Shown: positions 1-7,608 of the stretch, one piece after another
How the letters are laid out: every line of letters starts with the position of its first letter
How positions within the stretch are numbered: position 1 is the stretch's first letter
Assembly (NCBI RefSeq): GCF_000599985.1
Contig: NZ_CP007445.1
Span: 186,001 to 250,000, forward strand
Length of the DNA: 64,000 nt
Source: Gilliamella apicola
GTDB taxonomy: Bacteria; Pseudomonadota; Gammaproteobacteria; Enterobacterales; Orbaceae
Direction of reading: 5' to 3'
Translations under genes and position numbers: made by a program
The notes under the pieces: generated by a model
Databases searched by the model: none
Seen by the model: only the letters and a program-made list of their open reading frames with translations
Told to the model about the DNA's origin: nothing

Positions 1-190
1 ATAATGATGCTACATTTGAATAATGACCGACTAAAAAAGTAAATTTGGTATGATTTTTTTCATAGAAAGTCTGATTAATATAGTTAATTAAATTTGCGGC
101 AACCTGTTTAGGAATCTTATTTTTTATAATTGAATTGATGTAGTTTTTATCAAATAAAGGTCTATCAGAAGCAAAAGTTTTATTTATCAT
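1..190 (-). pseudogene. agp: Glucose-1-phosphatase remnant (C-terminal part)
   Basis: On the minus strand an open frame starting at 190 runs off the left edge and reads like the C-terminal third of periplasmic glucose-1-phosphatase (histidine acid phosphatase family). The stretch KFTFLVGHYSNVASL aligns with the E. coli Agp segment KITVLVGHDSNIASL, preceded by a similar helix (VAANLINYINQ against VAKPLVDYIDK). The signal peptide and the N-terminal RHxxRxP catalytic motif are absent, and the family's His-Asp pair reads His-Tyr here. The frame begins exactly at the stop of the broken DeoR fragment (ATGA overlap). I see the similarity directly; calling it a decayed 5'-truncated gene is inference, because the rest lies outside the window. 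Confidence 0.7.
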
Positions 191-368
191 TGCTCTCCAT
201 AAGAGCGTAATACACAGCCTTTTTGCTCTAAATGGCGAAGATCATTACCAATTGTGACTGTAGAGACTTTAAAAAGTTTACTCAATTTATTCACACGGTA
301 TTTTCTTAACCCAGTAAATAGATAATTTTTTCTCGACGCTGTAGAGTGTTCATGATTTCATTAGTCAT
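187..368 (-). pseudogene. Frameshifted N-terminal fragment of a DeoR-family repressor (AgaR/GatR type)
   Basis: The minus strand from ATG 368-366 reads MTNEIMNTLQRREKIIYLLG and then a stop. Moving to the next frame at about 310 continues the same domain (KYRVNKLSKLFKVSTVTIGN followed by DLRHLEQKGCVLRSYGEQ) and stops at 187. Together this is one DeoR winged-helix DNA-binding domain, closest in my memory to AgaR/GatR of E. coli (EATIRADLRFLEQKGVV). The sugar-binding C-terminal domain is missing altogether. It is therefore both frameshifted and truncated. The next open frame is the agp remnant, so this end of the window looks like a deletion scar. Confidence 0.72.
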
Positions 369-720
369 AAATTTTCAATTCATTAAACTTTCATTTTTTA
401 TTGGATTTGAATATATATAAAGAATTAAAAATGATAAATAAGTCACAAAATAGATTATGCATAGAAAAACCTAAAAATCATTTCATTTGAAACGAAATGA
501 AAGAATAAAAATAAAATTAGATTTTAGATAAAAAACTATTATTATTTTTATTCAAATGGTTAATGAAAAGATAAAAAATTATTTGAATAAGAAATGAAAG
601 TATATAATTTCATTTTATAAAGTGATGTCCACTAAAAATTTGATCATTAGATTTGAAATAATGATAATTTTGGTGAGATTTAACGTGAAAAATTATTTAA
701 ATGAAAAAATCGAGGATAGG
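369..720. other. AT-rich non-coding gap with repeated CTTTCATTT motifs
   Basis: No convincing gene. CTTTCATTT occurs on the plus strand near 389-397, and on the minus strand as CTTTCATTTC at 494-503 and 591-600. The first minus copy sits in an inverted repeat (TTTCATTT 481-488 / AAATGAAA 495-502). A second perfect 10-bp inverted repeat is TTATTCAAAT 548-557 / ATTTGAATAA 581-590. Repeated short boxes next to a DeoR-type gene could be leftover operators; that is inference. Confidence 0.4.
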
Positions 721-755
721 AAGTTATTGAAACCATATTATAGTTTCAATAACTT
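721..755 (-). terminator. Hairpin after the permease gene
   Basis: Perfect 13-bp inverted repeat AAGTTATTGAAAC (721-733) / GTTTCAATAACTT (743-755) with a 9-nt loop, beginning 8 nt past the permease stop codon. T-rich sequence lies on both sides but is better placed on the plus side, so function in both directions is possible. Confidence 0.6.
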
Positions 756-762
756 GTATTTT

Positions 763-1932
763 TTAATTCAATTCTGGCTGTGCAGCAGGTTTTTTAACTT
801 GGTTAAAAACTATCATTACAACAAATGCAATAACGGTTAAATAAATAATAAACATCCCATATGTGGACATCATATCAATGAGTGAACGACCACGCATAGC
901 GATATCACGGAAAAAACGGAATAACCAAACTAAAGGGAAAGCATGGCTAACATAATAAGCCCAGATTGGCATAATACCTACAGCCATTGTTGATCCACCC
1001 ATAATAAAACCTGGAGGTACTAAAAATATCATTTTACTTGCACCTTCACCTGGATTATTAGTTTTCCAAGAAAGTAAAAAACCTAACCAACCAAATGCTA
1101 GTCCAGTCATAAATATACTAGGTACAAACACGAAGTAGTTACCATCAAAACGCAATTGTCCAAATAAAACAAGTACTGCGGTAATCAATGTTAATCCGGT
1201 AGTATAAAATAAGGCATAAGGTATTGTTCTTGCTAATAAAGCGACAAAGCCTCTTTCTAAAACGGTATTCCACATTCCAGTAATTTTTAAGCGACCTATA
1301 ATCATCAATGATGTTAATCCATATGTTAAAGATGAGAAAAAGTAAACAAAATAGATGATGGTTGAAATTGTTGATGAACTTGCTGGATTAAATAGATTAC
1401 GGGATTTTAGCTGCATAGGTGATAAGGTAGCTTCAGTGCCTTCTCGACCAAAGCCTAATGACGAAACTTTACCCACACTTAATTCTGCACCTAATTCAGG
1501 TATATATTCGTTGAGATTTTGAAGTACTTTAGCATTTTGGGCTTCATTCGTATCATCTGAAAAGTAACCTAAACGAACAGTCTGGTCTCCTTTTTTTAAA
1601 CTCTTTTCCAATCCTTTAGGAATATATAAAACACCTAAATTACGATCATGAGAAACCAAAGTTATAGGGTTAACAGGCGATCTGATTACTTCAGAAACTT
1701 CAATGTAAGAAGAAGTATTTATTTTACTAATTAATTCAGTCGAATAATTAGATCCATCAAGGTCTATAACTGCAATTTTACCTTCAAATACCGAACCATG
1801 ACTGAGTACAATAGAGAAAATAAGCGCAACAATAGCAGCTAACCCTATAGCAACTTTGTAATACGGGATAAAGTGGCCTGATAACATTGCATCAAGCTCT
1901 TCTTGAATAGATTTAATGATGTTTTGCATCAT
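763..1932 (-). CDS. ABC-2 type transporter permease (YhhJ-like)
   Basis: A 389-residue inner-membrane protein with one N-terminal membrane segment (about 26-45), a periplasmic domain of about 140 residues (EGKIAVIDLDGSNYS onwards) and five or so C-terminal membrane segments (about 185-375). This is the layout of ABC2_membrane_3 permeases such as YhhJ/YbhR, which export drugs or other amphiphiles with an HlyD-type adaptor. It overlaps the upstream HlyD gene by 4 nt (ATGATG, with TGA inside), implying translational coupling. It is the last gene of the marR-hlyD-permease unit. No ATP-binding partner and no second permease is encoded next to it, so the energy subunit must be elsewhere or lost. 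Substrate unknown. Confidence 0.82.
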   Translation of the reverse strand: MMQNIIKSIQEELDAMLSGHFIPYYKVAIGLAAIVALIFSIVLSHGSVFEGKIAVIDLDGSNYSTELISKINTSSYIEVSEVIRSPVNPITLVSHDRNLGVLYIPKGLEKSLKKGDQTVRLGYFSDDTNEAQNAKVLQNLNEYIPELGAELSVGKVSSLGFGREGTEATLSPMQLKSRNLFNPASSSTISTIIYFVYFFSSLTYGLTSLMIIGRLKITGMWNTVLERGFVALLARTIPYALFYTTGLTLITAVLVLFGQLRFDGNYFVFVPSIFMTGLAFGWLGFLLSWKTNNPGEGASKMIFLVPPGFIMGGSTMAVGIMPIWAYYVSHAFPLVWLFRFFRDIAMRGRSLIDMMSTYGMFIIYLTVIAFVVMIVFNQVKKPAAQPELN

Positions 1933-3059
1933 TGTTCAACCTCAAGTGTCATTCCAGTTAATAGTTTTGGAATTGATTCAATATATATTCTGACCTGATA
2001 AGATGTTAAATCAGCTTGTCCGCGTTCTCGAGTCATGCGTAAGTCAGCAAAAGATGGTGCAGCTGTTGCAAAACGAACCTTACCTTTTACTTCTTTATCC
2101 AGAGCAATCACATTTGCTGTAACAGTCGTACCCGGTTGGTAGTCATTGACCATTTTTTCATTCACATAAATGTCGATATATTTACGATCGGTTTCTAACA
2201 ATACAGCAGGTGCACCTGTTGGTGCCAACTCTCCATCTTCAAACATCAGTTTTAATACTTTACCATCTTCAGGTGCTTTTAACGTGAGTCTTTGGTAATT
2301 GATTTGCAATTGTTTTAAATCAGCTTCGCCTTGAGCTAACTGTGCCTTGAGTTGTGCTAATTGATTTTGGCGATTTTCAAGCTTTTGTCTAGCAATTATG
2401 ATTGATTGTAGTGACATACCCGTAGCATTTTGCGTTTTCTCAAATTGACTGACTTGTTCTGGTGTAGCGCCAATCATTAATGTTGATAATTGGCTTTCAA
2501 TTTGGATTACTTGCATTTTGGCTACAACAAAAGCATTACGAGCATTATCAAGTTGTGATTGTGAGTTTCCACCTGTTTTACGTAATTGTGCTTGACGATC
2601 AAACTCAGTGCTAGCCAAATTTCTAGCAGATTTCGCCGCTTCTAAACTTGCCTTAACTTCTTCAATTTTACGCCAAGTCGATAGTTCAGAAAGATTGGTT
2701 TCGTTTTCAGTGATTTCAATTGCAGCTTGTTCTTGATTAACTGCTGCTCTTTGGCTATCAACCAATGCTTGTAAGCGATCAATTGCCAATTTTGTATCAA
2801 CATCCTCTAATTGCATTAAGGGATCGCCTTTTTTAACCATTTGTGATTCTTCCACAAATCGTTTAATAACTTTTCCTCCCACATTTTGAAAGGCAACATT
2901 AATTTCATCAGCAGTTAACACTCCTGATTTAATGCTTTTCGCTACTGTTACCGCATCATTTCGGGAACCCAAAAAGATTAAAAACGATCCAAAAAATAGA
3001 AGAAGTAAAAAGATAACAGGAATTTTGACATTTTTTTTCATATATAGCTTATTTTCCAT
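1929..3059 (-). CDS. HlyD-family membrane fusion protein (YhiI/EmrA-like)
   Basis: A 376-residue periplasmic adaptor with one N-terminal membrane anchor (about 10-31), a lipoyl/barrel-sandwich half (VGGKVIKRFVEE and later LKAPEDGKVLKL), a long Gln/Lys/Glu-rich alpha-helical hairpin (about 85-260) and a beta-barrel region near the C-terminus. Such proteins bridge an inner-membrane exporter to an outer-membrane channel. A downstream Met at residue 7 (MKKNVKIPV) is an equally good start. The start codon lies 4 nt from a MarR-type operator (3064-3075) and just after a terminator-like hairpin, suggesting the hlyD-permease pair has its own repressor-controlled promoter. No TolC-type partner is in the window. 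Confidence 0.85.
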   Translation of the reverse strand: MENKLYMKKNVKIPVIFLLLLFFGSFLIFLGSRNDAVTVAKSIKSGVLTADEINVAFQNVGGKVIKRFVEESQMVKKGDPLMQLEDVDTKLAIDRLQALVDSQRAAVNQEQAAIEITENETNLSELSTWRKIEEVKASLEAAKSARNLASTEFDRQAQLRKTGGNSQSQLDNARNAFVVAKMQVIQIESQLSTLMIGATPEQVSQFEKTQNATGMSLQSIIIARQKLENRQNQLAQLKAQLAQGEADLKQLQINYQRLTLKAPEDGKVLKLMFEDGELAPTGAPAVLLETDRKYIDIYVNEKMVNDYQPGTTVTANVIALDKEVKGKVRFATAAPSFADLRMTRERGQADLTSYQVRIYIESIPKLLTGMTLEVEQ

Positions 3060-3063
3060 TTAT

Positions 3064-3075
3064 TTAGTCAGCTAA
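3064..3075. promoter_or_regulatory. SlyA-like operator, copy 1 (before hlyD)
   Basis: TTAGTCAGCTAA, an inverted TTAG-N4-CTAA element, 4 nt upstream of the hlyD start. The same element, with one base different, lies before marR at 3635-3646. It resembles the SlyA consensus TTAGCAAGCTAA. A weak promoter on the minus strand (TTGAAG, then ATACTT) would place it near the transcription start. Confidence 0.6.
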
Positions 3076-3093
3076 GTATTTGATTAAAAAGAA

Positions 3094-3117
3094 TGACTTC
3101 AATTTTCATTGAAGTCA
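3094..3117 (-). terminator. Hairpin between marR and hlyD
   Basis: Perfect 10-bp inverted repeat TGACTTCAAT / ATTGAAGTCA with a 4-nt loop; it includes the marR stop codon. On the minus strand it is followed by TCTTTTTAATC, so it can act as an intrinsic terminator or attenuator separating marR from the export genes. Confidence 0.62.
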
Positions 3118-3615
3118 GTTATTTCGTAATAATTTACGCAACATAAGTATTAAAGATTCTTGTTCTTGCGAGTTTAGTACCTGTGCAAAAGCACGAATCG
3201 ATTTAAGGTGATCGGGTAATGCATTTTGAATAAGTGTTATTCCTGCTTCTGTCAAAGTTATCAAACGAGAACGACCATCTTCATCATTTTTTGTCATGGA
3301 TATTAATGGATTGGATGTGATTAACATCCGCTTAACCATAACTGATACGGTTGCTGGGGTTACCCCTATACGGAGTGCGAGATCGCCAGCACTTGTTTCA
3401 CCTTCTGAATATAATGACATTAACAAAGCAAACTTACCTTCAGAAACATCATAATCTTTAGTAAGTTGTGCATAAATATTTGAACGAATCAAATCAGCTG
3501 TTGTTATCAAACTTAAAACTAGATCAACACCAGACACGTCAATGATATCATCATTAAATCTTTGTGCTCGTGCTAATGTTTCACGAGATGGAAGCTTTCT
3601 TGACTTGTAATTCAA
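3115..3615 (-). CDS. MarR-family transcriptional regulator
   Basis: A 166-residue winged-helix repressor. The central SEGKFALLMSLYSEGETSAG and the recognition region LALRIGVTPATVSVMVKRML, followed by the DEDGRSRLITLTEAG wing, are typical of MarR proteins that sense small aromatic or toxic compounds. The reading frame opens with TTG at 3615, immediately after an in-frame stop; no ATG fits, and the conserved family N-terminus (ARAQRFNDDIIDVSG) begins soon after, so TTG is the probable start. A promoter (TTGCCA, 16 nt, TATAAT) and a SlyA-like operator lie just upstream, so autorepression is likely. It probably also controls the hlyD-permease pair, which carries the same operator. Confidence 0.85.
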   Translation of the reverse strand: MNYKSRKLPSRETLARAQRFNDDIIDVSGVDLVLSLITTADLIRSNIYAQLTKDYDVSEGKFALLMSLYSEGETSAGDLALRIGVTPATVSVMVKRMLITSNPLISMTKNDEDGRSRLITLTEAGITLIQNALPDHLKSIRAFAQVLNSQEQESLILMLRKLLRNN

Positions 3616-3634
3616 TTATCATTACTCAATTTAT

Positions 3635-3646
3635 TTAGTCGGCTAA
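3635..3646. promoter_or_regulatory. SlyA-like operator, copy 2 (before marR)
   Basis: TTAGTCGGCTAA, 11 of 12 bases identical to the copy before hlyD. It starts directly after the marR -10 box, so a bound repressor would cover the transcription start. Confidence 0.68.
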
Positions 3647-3673
3647 TTATACTGGTTTAATATTAATTGGCAA
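3646..3673 (-). promoter_or_regulatory. marR promoter
   Basis: On the minus strand: -35 TTGCCA (3673-3668), 16-nt spacer, -10 TATAAT (3651-3646). The predicted transcription start near 3639 lies inside the operator. Confidence 0.65.
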
Positions 3674-3919
3674 TCATTTTCACTGCATTTTTTTATATCT
3701 GTTAATAATTAATTAATAAGAATCTTTCTAAGATGACTGTAACATTTTTAATTTTGCTTATACGTTAAAACATCATAACATAATGATATTAAATAATATT
3801 ATTATTGTTTACCACTTTAGTAGTACCTCTTGAGAGTAGTTATATTCTGAATAAAGTTTCATACAATGGGAATAGTCTCAAAATTGATTATTTAAATTAG
3901 AATAAATTGGAGCTTTTGT
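3674..3919. promoter_or_regulatory. nirB upstream region with NarL/NarP-type site
   Basis: AT-rich divergent spacer. At 3810-3825 TACCACT-TT-AGTAGTA is a near-perfect 7-2-7 inverted heptamer of the type bound by NarP/NarL (consensus TACYYMT-N2-AKKRGTA, one mismatch). A second heptamer TACCTCT overlaps it at 3824-3830. TACAAT at 3862-3867 is a possible -10. A single FNR-like half site TTGAT is seen near 3883, but no full FNR palindrome. The Shine-Dalgarno GGAG is at 3909-3912. Confidence 0.5.
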
Positions 3920-6445
3920 ATGAGTAAGACCAATCTCGTTATTATTGGTAATGGGATGGTTGGGCATCGTTTTGTCGAAGAAATTATCGATAAAATGCAG
4001 TCTGATCAGTTCAATATTACTATTTTTTGTCAAGAACCTCGAGTCGCTTATGATCGGGTGCATCTTTCCTCTTACTTTTCAGGCTTTACTGCCGAAGCAT
4101 TATCGCTTGTCAGAGAAGGATTTTATGAAGAAAATCATATCAATATTTTACTAAATGAACGTGTGATATTGATCAATCGTGAGCTTAAACAGGTGCATTC
4201 ACAGACTGGACGAATTGTTGAATACGACAAGTTAATTATAGCGACAGGTTCTTATGCTTGGATTCCCCCAATTAAAGGGGCTGATGGTGCTGATTGTTTT
4301 GTTTATCGTACGATTGAAGATTTAGACGCGATTGCACAATGTGCTAGTCATTGTAAAACTGGTGCTGTTGTCGGAGGCGGTTTACTTGGACTTGAAGCAG
4401 CAGGAGCACTTAAAAATCTAGGGATACAAACCCATGTAGTTGAGTTTGCTAACGTTTTAATGGCTGAACAGCTTGATATGATGGGTGGCGAACAATTGCG
4501 CCATAAAATTGAAGAAATGGGCGTTAGTGTCCATACCAGCAAAAACACTCAAGAAATTTTGCATACACCCCAAGGTAAAGTAATGCAATTTGTTGATGGC
4601 ACATCACTAGAAATCGACTTTATTGTTTTTTCCACTGGCATTCGAGCGAATGATCAGTTAGCGCGTGATTGTCAGTTAGACATAGGTGCTCGAGGGGGCA
4701 TTGTCATCAATGATTATTGCCAAACGTCTGATCCTGATATATATGCTATTGGCGAATGTGCATGTTGGCAAGGTAGAGTCTTTGGTTTAGTTGCTCCAGG
4801 TTATAAAATGGCGCAAATTGCTGTTGCGCATTTACTTGGTGACAATGTTCAATTTGATGGTGCTGATATGAGTGCTAAATTGAAATTGATGGGGGTTGAT
4901 GTAGGTAGTATTGGTGATGCCAAAGGCAAAACGGTAAGTAGCCGTAGTTATGTATATTTAGACGAAAATATTCCTGTTTACAAAAAATTAGTTGTATCTA
5001 ATGACAATAAAAAATTATTGGGTGCGGTATTAGTCGGAGATACTACAGATTATAGTAATTTGTTACAATTAATGCTCAATAATATGGATCTACCTGAACA
5101 CCCTGATACATTAATTTTGCCTGAACATGCCGGTTCTAAGCCAACAATGGGTGTGGATGCATTGCCAGATTCTGCACAAATTTGCTCCTGTTTTGATGTT
5201 ACTAAAGAAAAAATCATCAATGCCATTCATGCAGGTTGTCATACTGTAGCTGCCATTAAAGCTCAAACTAAAGCAGGTACAGGTTGTGGAGGGTGTATAC
5301 CGCTGGTTACACAAATTTTAAATACAGAACTAGCAAAACAAGGTATAGAGGTCAGTCATGCTCTTTGCCAACATTTTAAATATTCTCGTCAAGAATTATA
5401 TCATCTGATTCGGGTTGAAGGATTGAAAACATTTAAGCAGGTGATAGATAAACATGGAATTGGTTATGGTTGTGAAATATGCAAACCCACAATTGCTTCA
5501 TTATTAGCTTCATGTTGGAATGATTATATTTTGCGACAAGATCTTATCCCCCTGCAAGATAGTAATGATATCTTCCTCGGTAATATTCAAAAAAATGGTA
5601 CTTATTCGGTTATTCCTCGTAGTGCAGGTGGTGAAATTACACCTGAAGGATTGATCTCCATAGGAAAAATAGCGCAAAAATATCACCTCTACTCTAAAAT
5701 TACTGGTTCACAACGTATTGGTCTTTTTGGTGCACAAAAAGATGATTTACCTGCCATTTGGAAAGAGTTAATTGATGCAGGGTTTGAAAGTGGCCATGCT
5801 TATGCTAAAGCATTACGAATGGCTAAAACCTGTGTAGGTAGCACATGGTGTCGTTTTGGTGTAGGTGATAGTGTTGGTTTCGGCGTTGAGTTAGAAAACC
5901 GTTATAAAGGCATTCGTGCACCTCACAAATTTAAATTAGGCGTATCAGGTTGTACTCGCGAATGTGCTGAGGCACAAGGTAAAGATATTGGTGTGATTGC
6001 TACCGAAAAAGGATGGAATTTATATGTCTGCGGTAATGGAGGAATGAAGCCTCGTCATGCTGATTTATTGGCAGCTGATTTAGATAAAGATACATTAATT
6101 CAATATCTCGATCGTTTTATTATGTTCTATATTCGTACCGCAGATAAATTACAACGTACGTCTGTTTGGCTTGAAAATATGGAAGGTGGTATTGACTACT
6201 TACGCAGTGTGATTATTGATAACAAACTTGGTATTAATGATGAACTAGAAACAGAAATGACTCGCTTACGAAGTTTATTTATATGTGAATGGAAGCAGAC
6301 AGTTGAACATCCTGAAAATCAACATCGATTTGCTCACTTTATCAATAGTAATAAACGCGATGAAAATGTCCAGTTTATTACTGAGCGTAATCAACACCGC
6401 CCAGCAAGTTTACAAGAACGCTACACAGTATTAGAGGAGCAATAA
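3920..6445 (+). CDS. nirB: NADH-dependent nitrite reductase, large subunit
   Basis: Cytoplasmic siroheme enzyme reducing nitrite to ammonia with NADH. The 841 residues show an FAD dinucleotide fold at the N-terminus (VIIGNGMVGHRF), an NAD-binding fold (AVVGGGLLGLEAAGAL), a BFD-like [2Fe-2S] domain with Cys near 421, 423, 456 and 459 (CSCFDVTKEK and GTGCGGC), and a C-terminal siroheme/[4Fe-4S] half with CVGSTWC and SGCTRECAEAQGKD, then YVCGNGGMKPRHAD. The length matches E. coli NirB (847). It starts with ATG seven nt after GGAG. It leads a nirB-nirD-nirC-cysG unit in which cysG supplies the siroheme. Regulation by nitrate/nitrite through the neighbouring narXL is likely, given the heptamer site upstream. 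Confidence 0.97.
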   Translation: MSKTNLVIIGNGMVGHRFVEEIIDKMQSDQFNITIFCQEPRVAYDRVHLSSYFSGFTAEALSLVREGFYEENHINILLNERVILINRELKQVHSQTGRIVEYDKLIIATGSYAWIPPIKGADGADCFVYRTIEDLDAIAQCASHCKTGAVVGGGLLGLEAAGALKNLGIQTHVVEFANVLMAEQLDMMGGEQLRHKIEEMGVSVHTSKNTQEILHTPQGKVMQFVDGTSLEIDFIVFSTGIRANDQLARDCQLDIGARGGIVINDYCQTSDPDIYAIGECACWQGRVFGLVAPGYKMAQIAVAHLLGDNVQFDGADMSAKLKLMGVDVGSIGDAKGKTVSSRSYVYLDENIPVYKKLVVSNDNKKLLGAVLVGDTTDYSNLLQLMLNNMDLPEHPDTLILPEHAGSKPTMGVDALPDSAQICSCFDVTKEKIINAIHAGCHTVAAIKAQTKAGTGCGGCIPLVTQILNTELAKQGIEVSHALCQHFKYSRQELYHLIRVEGLKTFKQVIDKHGIGYGCEICKPTIASLLASCWNDYILRQDLIPLQDSNDIFLGNIQKNGTYSVIPRSAGGEITPEGLISIGKIAQKYHLYSKITGSQRIGLFGAQKDDLPAIWKELIDAGFESGHAYAKALRMAKTCVGSTWCRFGVGDSVGFGVELENRYKGIRAPHKFKLGVSGCTRECAEAQGKDIGVIATEKGWNLYVCGNGGMKPRHADLLAADLDKDTLIQYLDRFIMFYIRTADKLQRTSVWLENMEGGIDYLRSVIIDNKLGINDELETEMTRLRSLFICEWKQTVEHPENQHRFAHFINSNKRDENVQFITERNQHRPASLQERYTVLEEQ

Positions 6446-6446
6446 T

Positions 6447-6779
6447 ATGAATGATTGGGTAACTGTTTGTAAAATAGATGATATCCTACCTGAAACAGGT
6501 GTTTGTGCGTTAGTTGGCAAAGCTCATGTAGCGATCTTTCGTCCTTACCATTCCAACGAGCTTTATGCGATAAGTAACATTGATCCTTTTGCTCATGCTA
6601 GTGTGTTGTCACGTGGCATTATTGGTCAACATGATGATGAATTATGGGTCGCTAGCCCACTAAAAAAACAGCGTTTTCGATTAAAAGATGGCTATTGTTT
6701 CGATGATGAGAATAATTCTATCCCTCATTATGAAGTAAAAGTGAATGATGATGGCTTTGTACTAGTAAAAGTAGATTAA
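6447..6779 (+). CDS. nirD: Nitrite reductase small subunit
   Basis: A 110-residue Rieske-fold protein (E. coli NirD has 108) that partners NirB. N-terminal WVTVCKIDDILPETGVCALV and the central NIDPFAHASVLSRGIIG are typical of NirD. As in other NirD proteins the fold lacks the Cys/His ligands of true Rieske proteins, so it carries no cluster. The gene starts 1 nt after the nirB stop with GAGGAG at 6434-6439, so the two subunits are translated in tandem. Confidence 0.95.
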   Translation: MNDWVTVCKIDDILPETGVCALVGKAHVAIFRPYHSNELYAISNIDPFAHASVLSRGIIGQHDDELWVASPLKKQRFRLKDGYCFDDENNSIPHYEVKVNDDGFVLVKVD

Positions 6780-6802
6780 AATTTTGAAAGGATAACTTTG
6801 TT

Positions 6803-7570
6803 ATGTATACCGATACTATCAATAAATGTGCCGCTAATGCGGCACGCATTGTTCAATTTGCAAAATCTAATGCATTAGGATTTTGGTTAAGTTCAGCTAT
6901 GGCTGGTGCATATGTTGGGCTTGGTATTATTCTTATTTTTACGCTTGGCAATTTAGTCGATCCTGCTTTAAGACCATTATTAATGGGGGCAACGTTTGGG
7001 ATTGCTTTAACATTAGTTGTGATTGCTGGTTCCGAGTTATTTACGGGACATACCATGTTTTTAACCTTTGGTGTGAAATGTAAAAGCATTACTCATAAAC
7101 AAATGTGGTTTGTATTACCACAAACTTGGTTAGGAAATTTGCTAGGTTCAATTTTTGTTGCAGTAATTTACTTTTATGCTGCAACTCCTTTATTATCAAC
7201 TGATATCAGTTTAGTACATAGCGCAGCGTTGGCTAAGACATCAGCGCCTGCTAGTGCGTTATTTTTTCGTGGTATTTTATGTAACTGGTTAGTATGTTTA
7301 GCTATTTGGATGGCTAATCGTGTTGAAGGTTCAGCAAAATTTATTGCTATCTGGTGGTGTTTATTGGCTTTTATTGCTTGTGGTTATGAACATTCAGTTG
7401 CCAATATGACACTTTTTTCTTTGTCTTGGCTTGGTAACCACAGTGATAATTATACATTAGCTGGGATTGGTCATAATTTATTATGGGTTTCATTGGGTAA
7501 TATTGTTTCTGGGGCTATTTTTATGGGGTTAGGATATTGGTATGCAACGCCTAAATCAGAACGTCCTTAG
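6803..7570 (+). CDS. nirC: Nitrite channel of the formate/nitrite transporter family
   Basis: A 255-residue polytopic membrane protein of the FNT family with about six hydrophobic segments. Family features visible are [13 protein letters not shown] in the first helix, a [11 protein letters not shown] loop after the second, and the [12 protein letters not shown] and [10 protein letters not shown] helices. NirC proteins pass nitrite across the inner membrane, supplying NirBD. It lies 23 nt after nirD with an AAGGA Shine-Dalgarno and precedes cysG, the same order as the E. coli nirBDC-cysG operon. Confidence 0.93.
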   Translation: MYTDTINKCAANAARIVQFAKSNALGFWLSSAMAGAYVGLGIILIFTLGNLVDPALRPLLMGATFGIALTLVVIAGSELFTGHTMFLTFGVKCKSITHKQMWFVLPQTWLGNLLGSIFVAVIYFYAATPLLSTDISLVHSAALAKTSAPASALFFRGILCNWLVCLAIWMANRVEGSAKFIAIWWCLLAFIACGYEHSVANMTLFSLSWLGNHSDNYTLAGIGHNLLWVSLGNIVSGAIFMGLGYWYATPKSERP

Positions 7571-7608
7571 CGCCAATTACATCGTTAAAGTGCAGGAATG
7601 AAGGTGTT

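Noticed and set aside
622..840. 72-codon open frame on the plus strand
   Set aside because: Overlaps the end of the permease gene antisense, crosses its terminator hairpin, and the product is low-complexity with no recognisable domain.
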